From Triticum aestivum (Eukaryota > Streptophyta > Magnoliopsida > Poales > Poaceae), in the NCBI RefSeq assembly GCF_018294505.1, contig NC_057802.1:556697948-556761947 (forward strand): a DNA stretch of 64,000 bases, read 5' to 3'. The position numbers and the translations under genes are program-made. This document shows positions 1 to 10,576 of the stretch, piece by piece. The notes beneath the pieces are model-generated. The model ran no database searches and was not told the origin of the DNA. It saw only the letters and a list, made by a program, of their open reading frames with translations. Positions within the stretch are counted from its first letter, which is position 1, and every line of letters starts with the position of its first letter.

Positions 1-163
1 AATACCTCGACCTAGCCCCCTGCAAGAGGGAGCTGACAACGTAAACCGGGTGCTACATCATCTTCTTCTTCTGCACCACCTCACTCGACTGCGCGGGCAC
101 TGCCTTGGTGGCATCAGACTCTGCCGGGGGCCGTGCCTTGCCGGGGGAATCTTTGGCTTGCCA
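1..163 (-). pseudogene. Ty3/gypsy element G1, pol fragment left of the T1 insertion
   Basis: Read on the minus strand, this stretch continues the gypsy pol gene that stops at 30959. After a linker rich in Lys, Pro and Ala it gives the block HPVYVVSSLLQGARSRY, which is typical of the connection between reverse transcriptase and RNase H in plant gypsy polyproteins. A TAG stop lies just before that block. Removing T1 and one copy of its CCA duplication places the two halves one base out of frame, so pol carries a further frame error here. The rest of pol (RNase H, integrase, 3' LTR) must lie left of the window. Confidence 0.85.
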
Positions 164-191
164 CACTACAAAAAAAGACACATCCGTGACA
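164..191 (+). repeat. T1 left terminal inverted repeat
   Basis: It starts CACTACAAAAAAA and pairs with the right end at 30931-30958. The first 13 bases are identical; the following TCCGTGA is also shared, with a few mismatches around it. The CCA target duplication is at 161-163. Confidence 0.9.
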
Positions 192-500
192 TTTTGGGCC
201 AAACAATTTTTTTTCTGTCATACATATGACACTTCTATGACGATAATTGTGACGAAACCCGGTATCATCATAGATGTGGTGGGCTCCTACTTCTATGACA
301 AAAAATCATGACAGAAAATGGGCTTTTCGTCCTGGGCGGGCCGGAGACGCAGCTGCATGACATTCTTTGGGCCGTCTATGACGGGAAAAACCGTGGTAGA
401 AGCGAGGGGGAGGAAAATTTCGGGGAGTTCCCGGTTACGGTGGGAGGTCGGGGGCCGAGCGATGCGCGTTTCTCTCGTACACGTACGCGCGTGTGTGCGA
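192..500. other. T1 left subterminal region
   Basis: This stretch has no gene. It carries short scattered copies of CTATGAC / GTCAT-type words in both orientations (for example around 230-245 and 293-312). Similar words occur beside the right end (30760-30930). Such subterminal words are the usual binding sites of CACTA accessory proteins; binding here is inferred. Confidence 0.55.
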
Positions 501-504
501 GGCG

Positions 505-880
505 TTGGCTCTAACTGAACCCGAGCGAGGCGTTGGGCTCTAACTGAACCCGAGCGATTGCACTGCAGGCTACGCGTTACTGAACCCGAGCGATCGATCA
601 ATGGCTGTTAACTGAACCCGATCGAGCGATTTCTTCGCTACTGCTGCTAACTGAAGCCGGTCGATTGGATGAACAGTGAGCGTTGCGGGGGGGGGGGGGT
701 TGGATGAACAGTGAGCGGTGGCGTTGCCTCTGGATGAACAGGACCCCGTGGTGTGGTGGAGGGCTAGATGAACAGTAGACGGTGGAGGGGTGCCCTCAGA
801 GGGGTGGTTGAACAGGACCCCGTGGTGTGGAGGGCTGGATGAACAGTAGAGGGTGGAGGGGTGCCCGTGGAGGGGTGGTT
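505..880. repeat. Degenerate tandem array, interrupted by T2
   Basis: About five copies of AACTGAACCCGAGCGA-like units (505-660) are followed by GGATGAACAG units with a GTGGAGGGG spacer (660-880). The second type resumes directly after T2 at 9630, so T2 landed inside this array. The unit at about 800-815 shows an uninterrupted version of the target site. Confidence 0.75.
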
Positions 881-899
881 CACTACAACAGGAACCCCC
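881..899 (+). repeat. T2 left terminal inverted repeat
   Basis: CACTACAACAGGAACCCCC, with 18 of 19 bases matching the complement of 9611-9629. TSD GTT is at 878-880. Confidence 0.9.
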
Positions 900-1106
900 C
901 TTCTGCAACGCATCGATGTATTGTTGTATGGCCATATATGCGTTGTTAAGATCTACACCAACGGATTAGTATGCATTGCCGTTGGTGGCGTTGCAAGGGG
1001 TCTACAACAAATATACATGCGTTGGTAAAGGACCCATAGAAGCGTTGTTAGATAGCAACATATATAGTTAGGGCCTAACAACAGTTCGTATGCGTTGTTG
1101 GCCTGG
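900..1106. other. T2 left subterminal region
   Basis: No gene. It contains repeated ATGCGTTG / GCGTTGTTAG words (about 947, 1015, 1037, 1089) and one inverted copy near 906. This CACTA-type sequence directly abuts the 3' end of the PMD gene. Confidence 0.6.
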
Positions 1107-2011
1107 TTAATACCTGTGGATGTGTGCTGGCACCGGGTTCTCTATAGGGGGAGGTAGCTCCAACTGCAGAAGACCAAATTGCCTCATAACCCTCTGTTGT
1201 GCCATCTCCTCGACGAAGACATCGAAGATGATCTTCGATTTTGTCATCCAGTAATCTCGGTCCCTTGTGCATAGCACAGACATACCAGCAGGGTATCTCG
1301 CTTGTATGGCTGCTTCCGTGTAGGGCTGCCAGATGACCCCGGTGTACGCATCGAACTGCTCGTTCAATGCTGTGTACGCCTTCCTGGTCTGATCACTAGC
1401 AAAGCGTCTCTGCAGAGAATAAAAGTTAGTAGCCGCTAGCATCGATCGATCTCTTGTGCAGAAAAGTTGCATTAAACTACAACACGGTGCATACCTTGCG
1501 ACGAGTCCAACACAGACCGAAAGTAGGCATGTCGATGCCGTCAACATCAAACATGGCGTCTATAGGCTCATGAACACGTACATCTGGTCGCCCTATAGAG
1601 AACCTCTCCCACGACCACAGCTGTAGGAATAGAGGGCATCCAAGAAGGGCTGGCTTTCTTGATGTAAGCTGGCAACCGTTGCACATACCTCGGTATGTAG
1701 CCGCTAACACCGCCGAACCCCAACTCCTCTGTCTGATCTGATCCGCCGTCTGAGCGCTCGCTATCTCGAGTGCCATAGGGATGTAGAGGGCGCTAATAGT
1801 GGTGACATGGTTCTCCGTGAACATCACCTTGCCGAAAAGCCAAAGTAAGTAGGCCTCGAGGCTCCGAGTGATCTGTTCCGCAGTCAACGGCGCCCGGAAG
1901 TTCTGGATCTGCATTAAGCGAAGAGAAAGTTTTAGTAAGCCGCAATTATTTTCTGTAAAACTTTATGCGCGATAACTTGAAGAGAATAGGTAGGGGAAAT
2001 TACCCGGAAAT

Positions 2012-3729
2012 TGTTGGAAATATGCCCTAGAGGCAATAATAAATGGTTATTATTATATTTCTTTGTTCATGGTAATTGTCTATTATTCATGCTATAATTG
2101 TATTGTCCGGAAATCGTAATACATGTGTGAATACATAGACCACAAAGTCTCCCTAGGAAGCCTCTAGTTGACTAGCTCGTTGATCAACAGATAGTCATGG
2201 TTTCCTGACTATGGACATAGGATGTCATTGATAACGGGATCACATCATTAGGAGAATGATGTGATGGACAAGACCCAATCCTAAGCATAGCATAAAAGAT
2301 CGTGTAGTTTCATTTGCTAGAGCTTTTCCAATGTCAAGTATCTTTTCCTTAGACCATGAGATCGTGCAACTCCCGGATACCGTAGGAGTGCTTTGGGTGT
2401 GCCAAACGTCACAACGTAACTGGGTGACTATAAAGGTGCACTCCGGGTATCTCCGAAAGTGTCTGTTGGGTTGGCACGGATCGAGACTGGGATTTGTCAC
2501 TCCGTGTGACGGAGAGGTATCTCTGGGCCCACTCGGTAATGCATCATCATAATGAGCTCAATGTGACTAAGGCGTTAGTCACGGGATCATGCATTGCGGT
2601 ACGAGTAAAGAGACTTGCCGGTAACGAGATTGAACAAGGTATTGGGATACCGACGATCGAATCTCGGGCAAGTAACATACCGATTGATAAAGGGAATTGC
2701 ATACGGATTGATTGAATCCTCGACACCGTGGTTCATCCGATGAGATCATCGTGGAACATGTGGGAGCCAACATGGGTATCCAGATCCCGCTGTTGGTTAT
2801 TGACCGGAGAGGCGTCTCGGTCATGTCTGCATGTCTCCCGAACCCGTAGGGTCTACACACTTAAGGTTCGGTGACGCTAGGGTTGTAGAGATATATGTAT
2901 GCGGAAACCCGAAAGTTGTTCGGAGTCCCGAATGAGATCCCGGACGTCACGAGAGGTTCCGGAATGGTCCGGAGGTGAAGAATTATATATAGGAAGTCCA
3001 GTTTCGGTCACCGGGAAAGTTTCGGGGGTTACCGGTATTGTACCGGGACCACCGGAAGGGTCCCAGGGGTCCACCGGGTGGGGCCACCTATCCCGGAGGG
3101 CCCCGTGGGCTGAAAGTGGAAGGGAACCAGCCCTTAGTGGGCTGGGGCGCCCCCCTTGGGCCTCCCCCCATGCGCCTAGGGTTGGGAACCCTAGGAGGGG
3201 GGAGTTCCCCCTTGCCTTGGGGGGCAAGGCAACCCCTTCCCCCCTTGTGGCCGCCCCCCCTTGAGATCCCATCTCTTGGGGCCGGCGCCCCCCAGGGGAC
3301 CTATATAAAGGGGGGGAGGGAGGGCAGCACACTATAGCCTTGGGCGCCTCCCTCCTCCCCTGCAACACCTCTCTCTCTCTCTCGCAGAAGCTCGGCGAAG
3401 CCCTGCCGGAGAACCGCTACATCCACCACCACGCCGTCGTGCTGCTGGATCTCCATCAACCTCTCCTTCCCCCTTGCTGGATCAAGAAGGAGGAGACGTC
3501 GCTGCACCATACGTGTGTTGAACGCGGAGGTGCCGTCCGTTCGGCACTCGGTCATCGGTGATTTGGATCACGGCGAGTACGACTCCGTCATCCACGTTCA
3601 TTGGAACGCTTCCGCTCGCGATCTACAAGGGTATGTAGATGCACTCCCTTCCCCTCGTTGCTAGTATACTCCATAGATGCATCTTGGTGAACGTAGGAAA
3701 ATTTTAAAATTATGCTACGATTACCAACA
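2012..3729 (+). mobile_element. Solo LTR, BARE1/Angela-type Ty1/copia
   Basis: It starts TGTTGGAAATATGCCC and ends CCAACA, with a perfect 5-bp duplication GAAAT at 2007-2011 and 3730-3734. There is no primer-binding site or internal coding sequence, so this is a solo LTR of 1718 bp left by recombination between two LTRs. It interrupts the second visible exon of the PMD gene eight bases before its splice donor. Confidence 0.93.
3301..3310 (+). promoter_or_regulatory. TATA box of the solo LTR
   Basis: CTATATAAAG lies in the GC-rich second half of the LTR, at the usual U3/R position for this LTR type. In the present context it would read plus-strand transcripts antisense to the PMD gene. Confidence 0.7.
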
Positions 3730-4299
3730 GAAATTTAGCAACCACTCATACTTAGGTCCGTGATGCTCCCATACCGGATCGGGAGCATCCGGAAAAACAC
3801 CATGAAAACGTTCTGTAAGAGCTCGCTCCCAACCAGCCGGTGCGTCCAACGGTCCTACGGCATGACCTGCCAACGGTAGTCTGAGCAAAAGTGACACATC
3901 CTCCAGAGTAGGAGCCATCTCTCCCCATCTGAAGTGAAACGTGTGGGTCTCCGGCCTCCAACGGTCCACTAAGCAGCTCAGCAAAGACCCATCGATGGCG
4001 ACGCGTTTCTCACCCGGGATAGACTCAACCAGACGCGCGAAAGGTAAAAGGCCGGCCCATTTCAACCTTCATCAGAGAACTTTTCAGTTAATGTCTCCCA
4101 TTTCAACCATTAATATGCATGTCAGTGTGCAAATTAATAAAGCACGTACCGCTGAAGCCATCCTGAGTGTATCTTCCAGTTTTCCTTAGGAGTGCGAGTG
4201 ACGAGAGGCTCAAGCTTGCGCTCATACCATATCGCACCACGATGACCCTTATCAATGTCCCCATTCAGCAACCACAATCCCGACATTCCTGCACATACA

Positions 4300-4680
4300 A
4301 AATTCAGAACATAGTGTCACACTTAATAAAAATTCATAACAAAGTGCCACACTAAATAAAAATTCATAACATAGTGCCACACTTAATAAAAATTCATAAC
4401 ATAGTGTCACACTTAATAAAAATTCAGAATGTGGTGCCACACTTAATAAAAATTCAAAACAAAGTGCCACACTTAATAAAAATTCAGAACAAAGTGCCAC
4501 ACTTAATAAAAATTCAGAACATAGTGCCACACTTAATACAAATTCAGAACATAGTGCCACACTTAATAAAAATTCAGAACATAGTGCCACACTTAATACA
4601 AATTTCAGAACATAGTGCCACACTTAATACAAATTTCAGAACATAGTGCCACAGCACACTTAATATAAATTCAGAACAAA
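4300..4680. repeat. 30-bp tandem repeat between the MULE and PMD genes
   Basis: About twelve copies of a unit close to ACACTTAATAAAAATTCAGA followed by ACATAGTGCC, with small variants (ATACAAATTTC). It lies downstream of the transposase stop codon and upstream of the first visible PMD exon. The long Leu/Ser/Glu open frames across it are repeat translations and not a protein gene. Confidence 0.9.
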
Positions 4681-4691
4681 CTAGTGCTAGC

Positions 4692-7493
4692 TTAGCTTCT
4701 TCCTCTCGCCCTTACTCCTCTACTACCTCTACCTCCTCTTCTTCCCCGGTTGCCTCGTCCACGCCCAGTGACGAATGTGGGACAATTAGTGTCCCTATGG
4801 CCAAATTCATTGCATAGAATGCATTGCCTAGTCGGACCTCCTGCTTCAGATTCATCCATATCATTTCGGATGCGCTGACACTGCCGTCTGCCTCTACTTG
4901 TACGCATATGCTCTGGGTTTGGAATGTAACGCCTATCGGCGGGGTTGACGCTGTTGAAATTACCCATTGTTCGAAAACCCATCAACTTACCTGTCCAGGT
5001 ATTGAGGACAGCCTCTTTTAGAAAATATGGAGACACAAACGATATTGCGTCCATTCCAAGCTGCCCGCAAGCAGCAAGTACATGTGAGCAAGGTAGGTGA
5101 AGCAATTTCGGTTTATTGCATGTGCACTCACACGTTGGCCAGGCTTCATTGCCCATTTTCACCTCATGCGTCCTCAACTCATTTGCACATCCGAATTTGT
5201 TGTTGGCTAAGCGGACCTCAAACCTTCTTTCTTGATTACCGATGGCGACTACAGTGTGTGACCTAGCTTTTTGCATCTTGTTGTCCATGTACTTCGTGAC
5301 TCTTTCACAGTACCGTGTATTTGGGTTGTTCAAGATATGCTGCTCTGCTATTTGACGTCTGTCTCTATAATACTTGACGGTGCCATAGAAAATACCCTCA
5401 ACGATGGCTGTAAGTGGCAATGCCCAGTTTCCTCTGAGGACAAAGTTGTATGTTTCCGCGAGGTTCGTTGTCATGACACCGTACCTTGCTCCATGTGTGT
5501 CATGTAGCAAAGACCACCTCTCCAGAGGCTCATGCTCTATCCACTGCTCGAAGGTTTTAATCGACCTCCCGAGCCTTCTCCTAGTACCAGGTGGGTCAAA
5601 GCCTGGCAGGTCACATAGCCCAACAGCCTCCTCCTCCACGGTCGCTGTTCCTGTTGCCAACTGTGCAGCTACTGCTTCAACATGTGCCCTCACCGCTGCA
5701 TCTCTTGCAGCTTCCCTGTCCCTCACGTGTCTCTGCGTGCACACATTAAGTCTGTCGCGTATCAAATTGTACTTCCATAACTGGTTCTGCTTGCAGTGTT
5801 TTTTGAACAGATTCATCAGGTTCTTATTTCTAAACTGCGAGAAGAAATTAGCCCCGAGATGGCGCATGCACCAACGGCTCTGCAAGTCCTACCATGGAAC
5901 TTGTTCCTCAGGGCCTGGGTTTGTCAGTGTCCTTATCGCACTGAGTATACCTGCATGCCTGTCATGAAGGATGCACACATTCGGCTTCTCCTTCACAACT
6001 GATATTTTCAACTGCCTGAAGAACCATGTCCAACTTTCAATGTTCTCACTCTCCACAAAAGCAAATGCCAGTGGGATGACTTGATTTTGGCCGTCTTGAC
6101 CTATGGCTGTCAGGATCTGACCCTTGTACTTGCCTGTGAGAAAAGTACCGTCAACACATATCACCGGTCGGCAATGCCTGAAAGCTTCGATGCATACACC
6201 GAAAGAGAAGAAGAGACGATGCAAAACCCTCACAGTTGGGAACTCTGGCATGAACATGTCTTGGATATCGATATAGGTGCCTGGATTCCGCTGCTGCAGG
6301 GTGTGGAGGAGGTGGACAACAGAGTCATATGCATCAAAATAAGAACCAAATCTCCTCTCAAGCGCTGCATGCTTAGCCCTCCAAGCCTTGCCATAAGAAA
6401 TTCTGTACTTCAACCTGGCGAACACTTTTGTCTGCACTGCCTTCACTTCCATAGCTTTGCCTTGCACTATCTCATCGTAAAACAGTCGAGCAATAAGCGT
6501 GGATGAAAGGTTGGCATGATCTTGAGGGATGCAGGGAATAAGACAAGTGTGATTAACTAAGTCACTTATCACCCAACTTGTGCCATACTTAGGGAGAAAG
6601 CCGTGCACCCTTGCGGGACAATCTGCATTCTTGCATACCATTGTGAGGAATTTCTGACTGGACACCTCAGCTTTGAAAACCCTTTGCGTGGACATTGCCC
6701 AATTAATTATTGCATCCTTCAGGGCTTGCTTGTTCGGATACATAGCACCCGTCGCAATATTGTTCTGGTGATATTGCCTGGCTGAATCATGTCCATCATT
6801 CACGGTCATTGCAGATGATAAGTCATGATTCCACCATGCAGGATTCGGGACCTCCTCTGCATTTTCTTCTTCATCTGACTCGTCAGAATCATCGGCATGA
6901 CCCCTTTCAACATCAGTGTCTTCTTCTTCCATCTGGTTCTGCATGTGCCCATCTACCTCGTCAGCGTCCACCTCGCCATTGTAATCACCATCGGCATTTC
7001 CTCCTTCTACCTGACTACTCTGCCCTGGTTCATAACCATAAGCATTTCCTCCTTCTACCTGACTGCTCTGTCCTTGTTCGTAACCATAAGCATTTCCTCC
7101 TTCTACATGACTGCTCTGTCCTTCATAGCCACCCTCCCCTTCATGTGCAGTGACCTCCTTCACGACGGGAAGCACTAAAGCAACAGGATTGCATCCCCTT
7201 CGTTCACAACCTTGTAACCACCGCACCCAATCGGAGTCTCCCTCTATTGGCCTCAAATAAAAGTAAATTTTTGAACTTGACCGTGTCCACAATGCATGAA
7301 CACCGACGGTGTGTGTTTCAGTATCAAGACCTAAACTTGCCGCAATCCATTCTTTCAACTGACTAACAGACCATGTTTGTGGTGCGCTGATTGCAACCTC
7401 TATGTGAGTAAATTCACTAAGATCTGCTCCCAACTCATTTGTTTGGACAGTACCAGGACCATAGTAAAATCTCAACTTCACTACATCGGACAT
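4692..7493 (-). pseudogene. MULE (MuDR-type) transposase, one in-frame stop
   Basis: This is a 933-codon minus-strand frame that is open except for TAG at 5889-5891 (codon 535). Seen in order: an N-terminal domain (1-112); imperfect Gly/Ser/Tyr-rich repeats (120-170); an acidic stretch (172-215); a MuDR-type DNA-binding domain with CKNADCPARVHG (about 287-298); and the MULE catalytic core with Asp448 in CVDGTFL, Asp511 in ILHDRHAG and Glu680 in NLAETYN. A SWIM zinc finger with CEC...CSH (about 788-806), a CCHC knuckle CILCNEFGHRDTNC (about 891-904) and an RG-rich tail follow. All catalytic and zinc residues remain, so decay is slight. Codons directly before and after the stop stay in the same frame. 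It is the only transposase recognised in T2. Confidence 0.93.
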
Positions 7494-8661
7494 CTCGACT
7501 CACCTATTTTTTTTCAACATAGAAATACAAGTATTAGACATGTCTATATATATATATATTACTAGGACCATAGTAAATAATATAATAAATAGGCCCATGT
7601 TTACTAATAATAAATAGGCCTCAAATAATAATAATAATATAACCGACAAATATGATAATTCAGTTTATTTGAATTATATGGCCATGTTGATGTATTTTTT
7701 ATTTTAATCTATGTTAAAATAATTTAGAAAAAGGCATGCGTCTTATTTCTACGATCATGTAAAATTCTTCCTTGCAAAGAAGTTTTTTTGTTAAACTACA
7801 GCGTAGCCATTTAAAAAAAACAGTGTGGCATTGCTTGTTATGGGTTAAACTTTAGAAAATACGCATAATAAAGGTTAGCGGGTAATCCGCTTCATATTGG
7901 CATCGGGTACGGACTGAAACGTTTTTTTACATGTAGTTCTACTTTTCCTATTTTTTGTTTGCTTGTTAAATTTTCATCACACTGACATGCTATGCACATG
8001 CCGACCCCAACTCTTCAAAAAAAAACTTGTCTCTTCTTTCCAACTTTTTATTCATGTTTCCAACTTCTTATCCCGCACCTGTGTACATGTCAAGTATTAA
8101 GCAACAACTTATTATCCCACTAACAACTAATACAATTCACACACCTACAACTATATTACGAATATTTGCCGTAGCAACTACAAATATTTATGTATACTAC
8201 CGGGGCAAATAACAATAATCGCACACAAATTTATTTTCACATCGAACGTAGCGTGCGTGCGAACGAATAATATTTACGTATACTACCGGGCCAAATAACA
8301 ATATTTCCGTATACTACCGGGCCAAATAACAATAATCACACACAAATATTTACGTATACTACCGCGGCAAATAACAATATTTACGTATACTCCCGGAGCA
8401 CCTACGAAAAATAAAATGTGGGCTGAAATATACCCTTGAAGCGTGCGTGCGAACGAAGAACGAAGAACCACGAACGAAGAACGACGAACGACGAACGACC
8501 TCCACCACCACCACCTCCACCACCTCCACCACCTCCACCACGAACATTGACATATAATCTCCAATTGATATCTGCTGCCATATCACTTTAATTTTGTTTT
8601 ATTCTTTGGTATCTCATGTTTCAGTACTACAGAATTTTTATGTCAGACAATATATCACATA
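7494..8661. other. AT-rich upstream region of the MULE gene with short repeats
   Basis: No gene was seen. The first part is AT-rich (TA and AAT runs at 7530-7640) and probably holds the promoter and leader of the minus-strand transposase. From about 8140 to 8400 a unit like TTTACGTATACTACCGGGCC with AAATAACAAT is repeated about five times. Confidence 0.5.
8450..8540. repeat. Simple repeats: CGAACGA units and a CCA/CCT trinucleotide run
   Basis: GAACGAAGAAC / GACGAAC units (8450-8500) pass into a (CCACCT)n-like run (8500-8540). Confidence 0.85.
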
Positions 8662-8729
8662 CTCCCTCTGTAAACAAATATAAGAGCGTTTAGATCATTA
8701 AACGCTCTTATATTTCTTTACGGAGGGAG
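8662..8729. mobile_element. Stowaway MITE (68 bp)
   Basis: CTCCCTCTGTAAACAAATAT on the left pairs with the complementary right end ending GGAGGGAG. TA is present at 8660-8661 and 8730-8731. The two arms form an almost perfect hairpin around a central TTTAGATCATTAAA. Confidence 0.93.
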
Positions 8730-9610
8730 TACTTTATAATTGCTCGATAGTTTATCTTTCTAGTGAGATAGGGCCCCATTTTTTAGTTTCGCATAGGGCC
8801 CCGGATTTTGCCGGCCCGGCCCTGGGGTCATACCCTTTGTCTTGACTAAATCTATTTGTGGAGACTGCACACTTGGTCTGAACCATTTCTTCAGAGCATA
8901 AACCTAGATGAAAAAAAACTCAGCTACATATAAAAATATAGATCAGGACAATCATTGCTGTAACGACCATTGTATACTCCAAATGAAAATAGAAATCTTC
9001 TCCATTAGTCGTACTATGAAGTACTAATGAGATTATGAAGATCACCTGCCAACAGGTTGGGTGCATAACACATTCAGATTCATCATGAATCGTCAGTGTT
9101 GGAGGAGGTAGCCGAGGTAGAGGATGACAGTCGAAGCCGATCCGGCGGCAGCATATGAAGATACACGGAGGTAGTGGGCCTATGAACCCGAGGAGGCGCA
9201 GGAGTCGTGCCGCCCGTGCCGACTACGGTTGCTGTAGGAGCATGTTCAAGGGCGCCGAGGATGCTGCGGTGGCGGAGGATCCGAGGAGACCAGCGGAGCC
9301 GGCAGTTGAGTGGTGGCGCAGTCGGGGCGGGGGGCAGGGGGGGCGCCGGAGCTAGCCAGAACCGGCTTGCGGTGGCGGCGTGGTGTTCGGTTGGGCCTGG
9401 GCTGAGAGGAATCATGGGAGAGAGATGGCGGATAGATGTGTAGAATAAGGTGGAGATAGGTTACGGGGAATTTTTTTGGAAACGAGGAGGTCAGATATCC
9501 CTTTTCTAAAGCAAGGAGGTTAGCGCCAAGTAAGGGATAAGTGAGGGAAGTGGGAGGTTGAACAAAACAACACATAAGTCATCACCGTTGCTAGACATGC
9601 GTTGTTAAAT
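8730..9610. other. Right part of T2 without recognisable gene
   Basis: Mixed sequence, GC-rich between 9100 and 9420. Several overlapping open frames occur there on both strands but none resembles a known protein, so none is called. The final stretch before the right end contains ATGCGTTG, matching the left subterminal words. Confidence 0.5.
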
Positions 9611-9629
9611 GGGGGTTCTTGTTGTAGTG
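9611..9629 (-). repeat. T2 right terminal inverted repeat
   Basis: The complement reads CACTACAACAAGAACCCCC, one mismatch from the left end. TSD GTT is at 9630-9632. Confidence 0.9.
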
Positions 9630-9682
9630 GTTGAACAGTAGCCGGTGGAGTAGCGCGCGGTGGAGGCTGGATGAACAGGAGC

Positions 9683-9775
9683 CCGTGGAGGCTAGAGGAG
9701 GTCGACGGTAGCCCGTGGAGGCTGGAGGAGGTCGACGGTAGCCCGTGGAGGCTGGAGGAGGTCGACGGTGGAGAT
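9683..9775. repeat. 30-bp tandem repeat, three copies
   Basis: The unit reads about CCCGTGGAGGCTGGAGGAGG followed by TCGACGGTAG. It is part of the T1 array that resumes after T2. Confidence 0.85.
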
Positions 9776-9798
9776 GAACAGTATCCCGTGGAGTCCCG

Positions 9799-10169
9799 TT
9801 TTGCGGTACGCCACACCCCTCCCGATGAACAGGACCCCCGTTTCGACCGTAGGAGGTCCGTTTCGTCCGTTTTGCGGTACGCCACACCCCTCCCGATCAA
9901 TAGGACCCCCGTTTCGACCGTAGGAGGTCCGTTTCGTCCGTTTTGCGGTAAGACACACCCCTCCCGATCAACAGGACCCCCGTTTCGACCGTAGGAGGTC
10001 CGTTTCATCCGTTTTGCGGTACGCCACACCCCTCCCGATCAACAGGACCCCCGTTTCGACCGTAGGAGGTCCGTTTCCTCCGTTTTACGGTACGCCACAC
10101 CCCTCCCAATCAACAGGACCCCGTTCCAAACATAGGAGGTCCGTTTCCTCTGTTCTGCGGTACGCCAGG
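9799..10169. repeat. 71-bp tandem repeat, about five copies
   Basis: TTTTGCGGTACGCCACACCC recurs at 9799, 9870, 9941, 10012 and 10083 with a spacing of exactly 71 bp, and a sixth diverged start lies near 10153. Each unit also holds CCGTTTCGACCGTAGGAGGT. Open frames across it on both strands are repeat artefacts. Confidence 0.93.
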
Positions 10170-10576
10170 CCTCGTTTCCATCGCCTGTTCCGTCCAAGCC
10201 CTCCCGATGAACACGACCACGCATTCCGTTCCGACCCAGCCAGTTGGCTCCCACGCGTTCTATTGCCTCCCGATGAACACGACGCATTCCGTTGCCTCCC
10301 GATGAACACGACGCATTCCGTTGCCTCCCCATGAACACGACGCATTCCGCCTGGCCGTACGTATGCGCGAGTAGGTGTTCGAGACCCTACCCGTATGTAC
10401 ACATATGTGGCCGTATTTTCTTTCTTGCACCCTGGCCGCTGTAGGTACGTGTACATGCTATGTGCGCGCCTCTACTACGACACGTGCGCGCCTCTACATC
10501 GACCAGTATGTACGTACACATTCGCGACCAGAATGACTCCACTACGTACGCTTCGACCAGGTCGGTCCCGACTGTC

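Larger units (their letters stand above)
1107..4288 (-). pseudogene. Plant mobile domain (PMD) gene, split by a solo LTR and truncated
   Basis: On the minus strand four exons can be placed by GT/AG borders: 4288-4150 (candidate ATG at 4286), 4066-2004 (interrupted by the solo LTR at 2012-3729), 1908-1495 and 1409-1107. The second exon gives LVDRWRPETHTFHF and a GEMAPTLEDVSLLLRLPL block, the hallmark of the aminotransferase-like plant mobile domain. The third and fourth exons give the FGKVMF and VIWQPYTEAA blocks found later in the same family. PMD proteins occur both as host silencing factors (MAIN/MAIL1 group) and inside MULE and gypsy elements (PMD-C group); the position beside a MULE transposase favours the latter. 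Apart from the LTR the reading frame is open across all exons. The last exon runs to a TAA at 1107 beside T2 subterminal DNA, and the usual C-terminal part is missing. Confidence 0.8.
881..9629. mobile_element. CACTA-ended element T2 carrying MULE transposase and PMD genes
   Basis: The ends CACTACAACAGGAACCCCC (881-899) and its complement (9611-9629) differ at one base, and GTT is duplicated at 878-880 and 9630-9632. Subterminal copies of ATGCGTTG lie near both ends (about 947, 1015, 1089 and 9598), as expected for a CACTA element. The flanking tandem array is continuous once T2 is removed. The interior has no CACTA transposase. It holds, on the minus strand, a MuDR-type transposase (4692-7493) and a downstream PMD gene (1107-4288). 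No long MULE-type inverted repeats or 9-bp duplications were seen around these genes. T2 may be a CACTA element that took up MULE genes, or it may contain an old MULE whose ends have eroded. Confidence 0.85.

Noticed and set aside
2877..3368. 163-codon antisense open frame
   Set aside because: It lies in the GC-rich part of a solo LTR, on the strand opposite to its transcript; it is composition-driven.
4252..4623. Leu/Ser/Cys-rich 'membrane protein' frame
   Set aside because: It is the translation of a 30-bp tandem repeat.
4300..4680. Possible CRISPR-like array
   Set aside because: The units are contiguous tandem copies without unique spacers, in a plant transposon.
9520..10338. Several overlapping open frames on both strands
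   Set aside because: They follow the 71-bp tandem repeat in all phases and have no domain.
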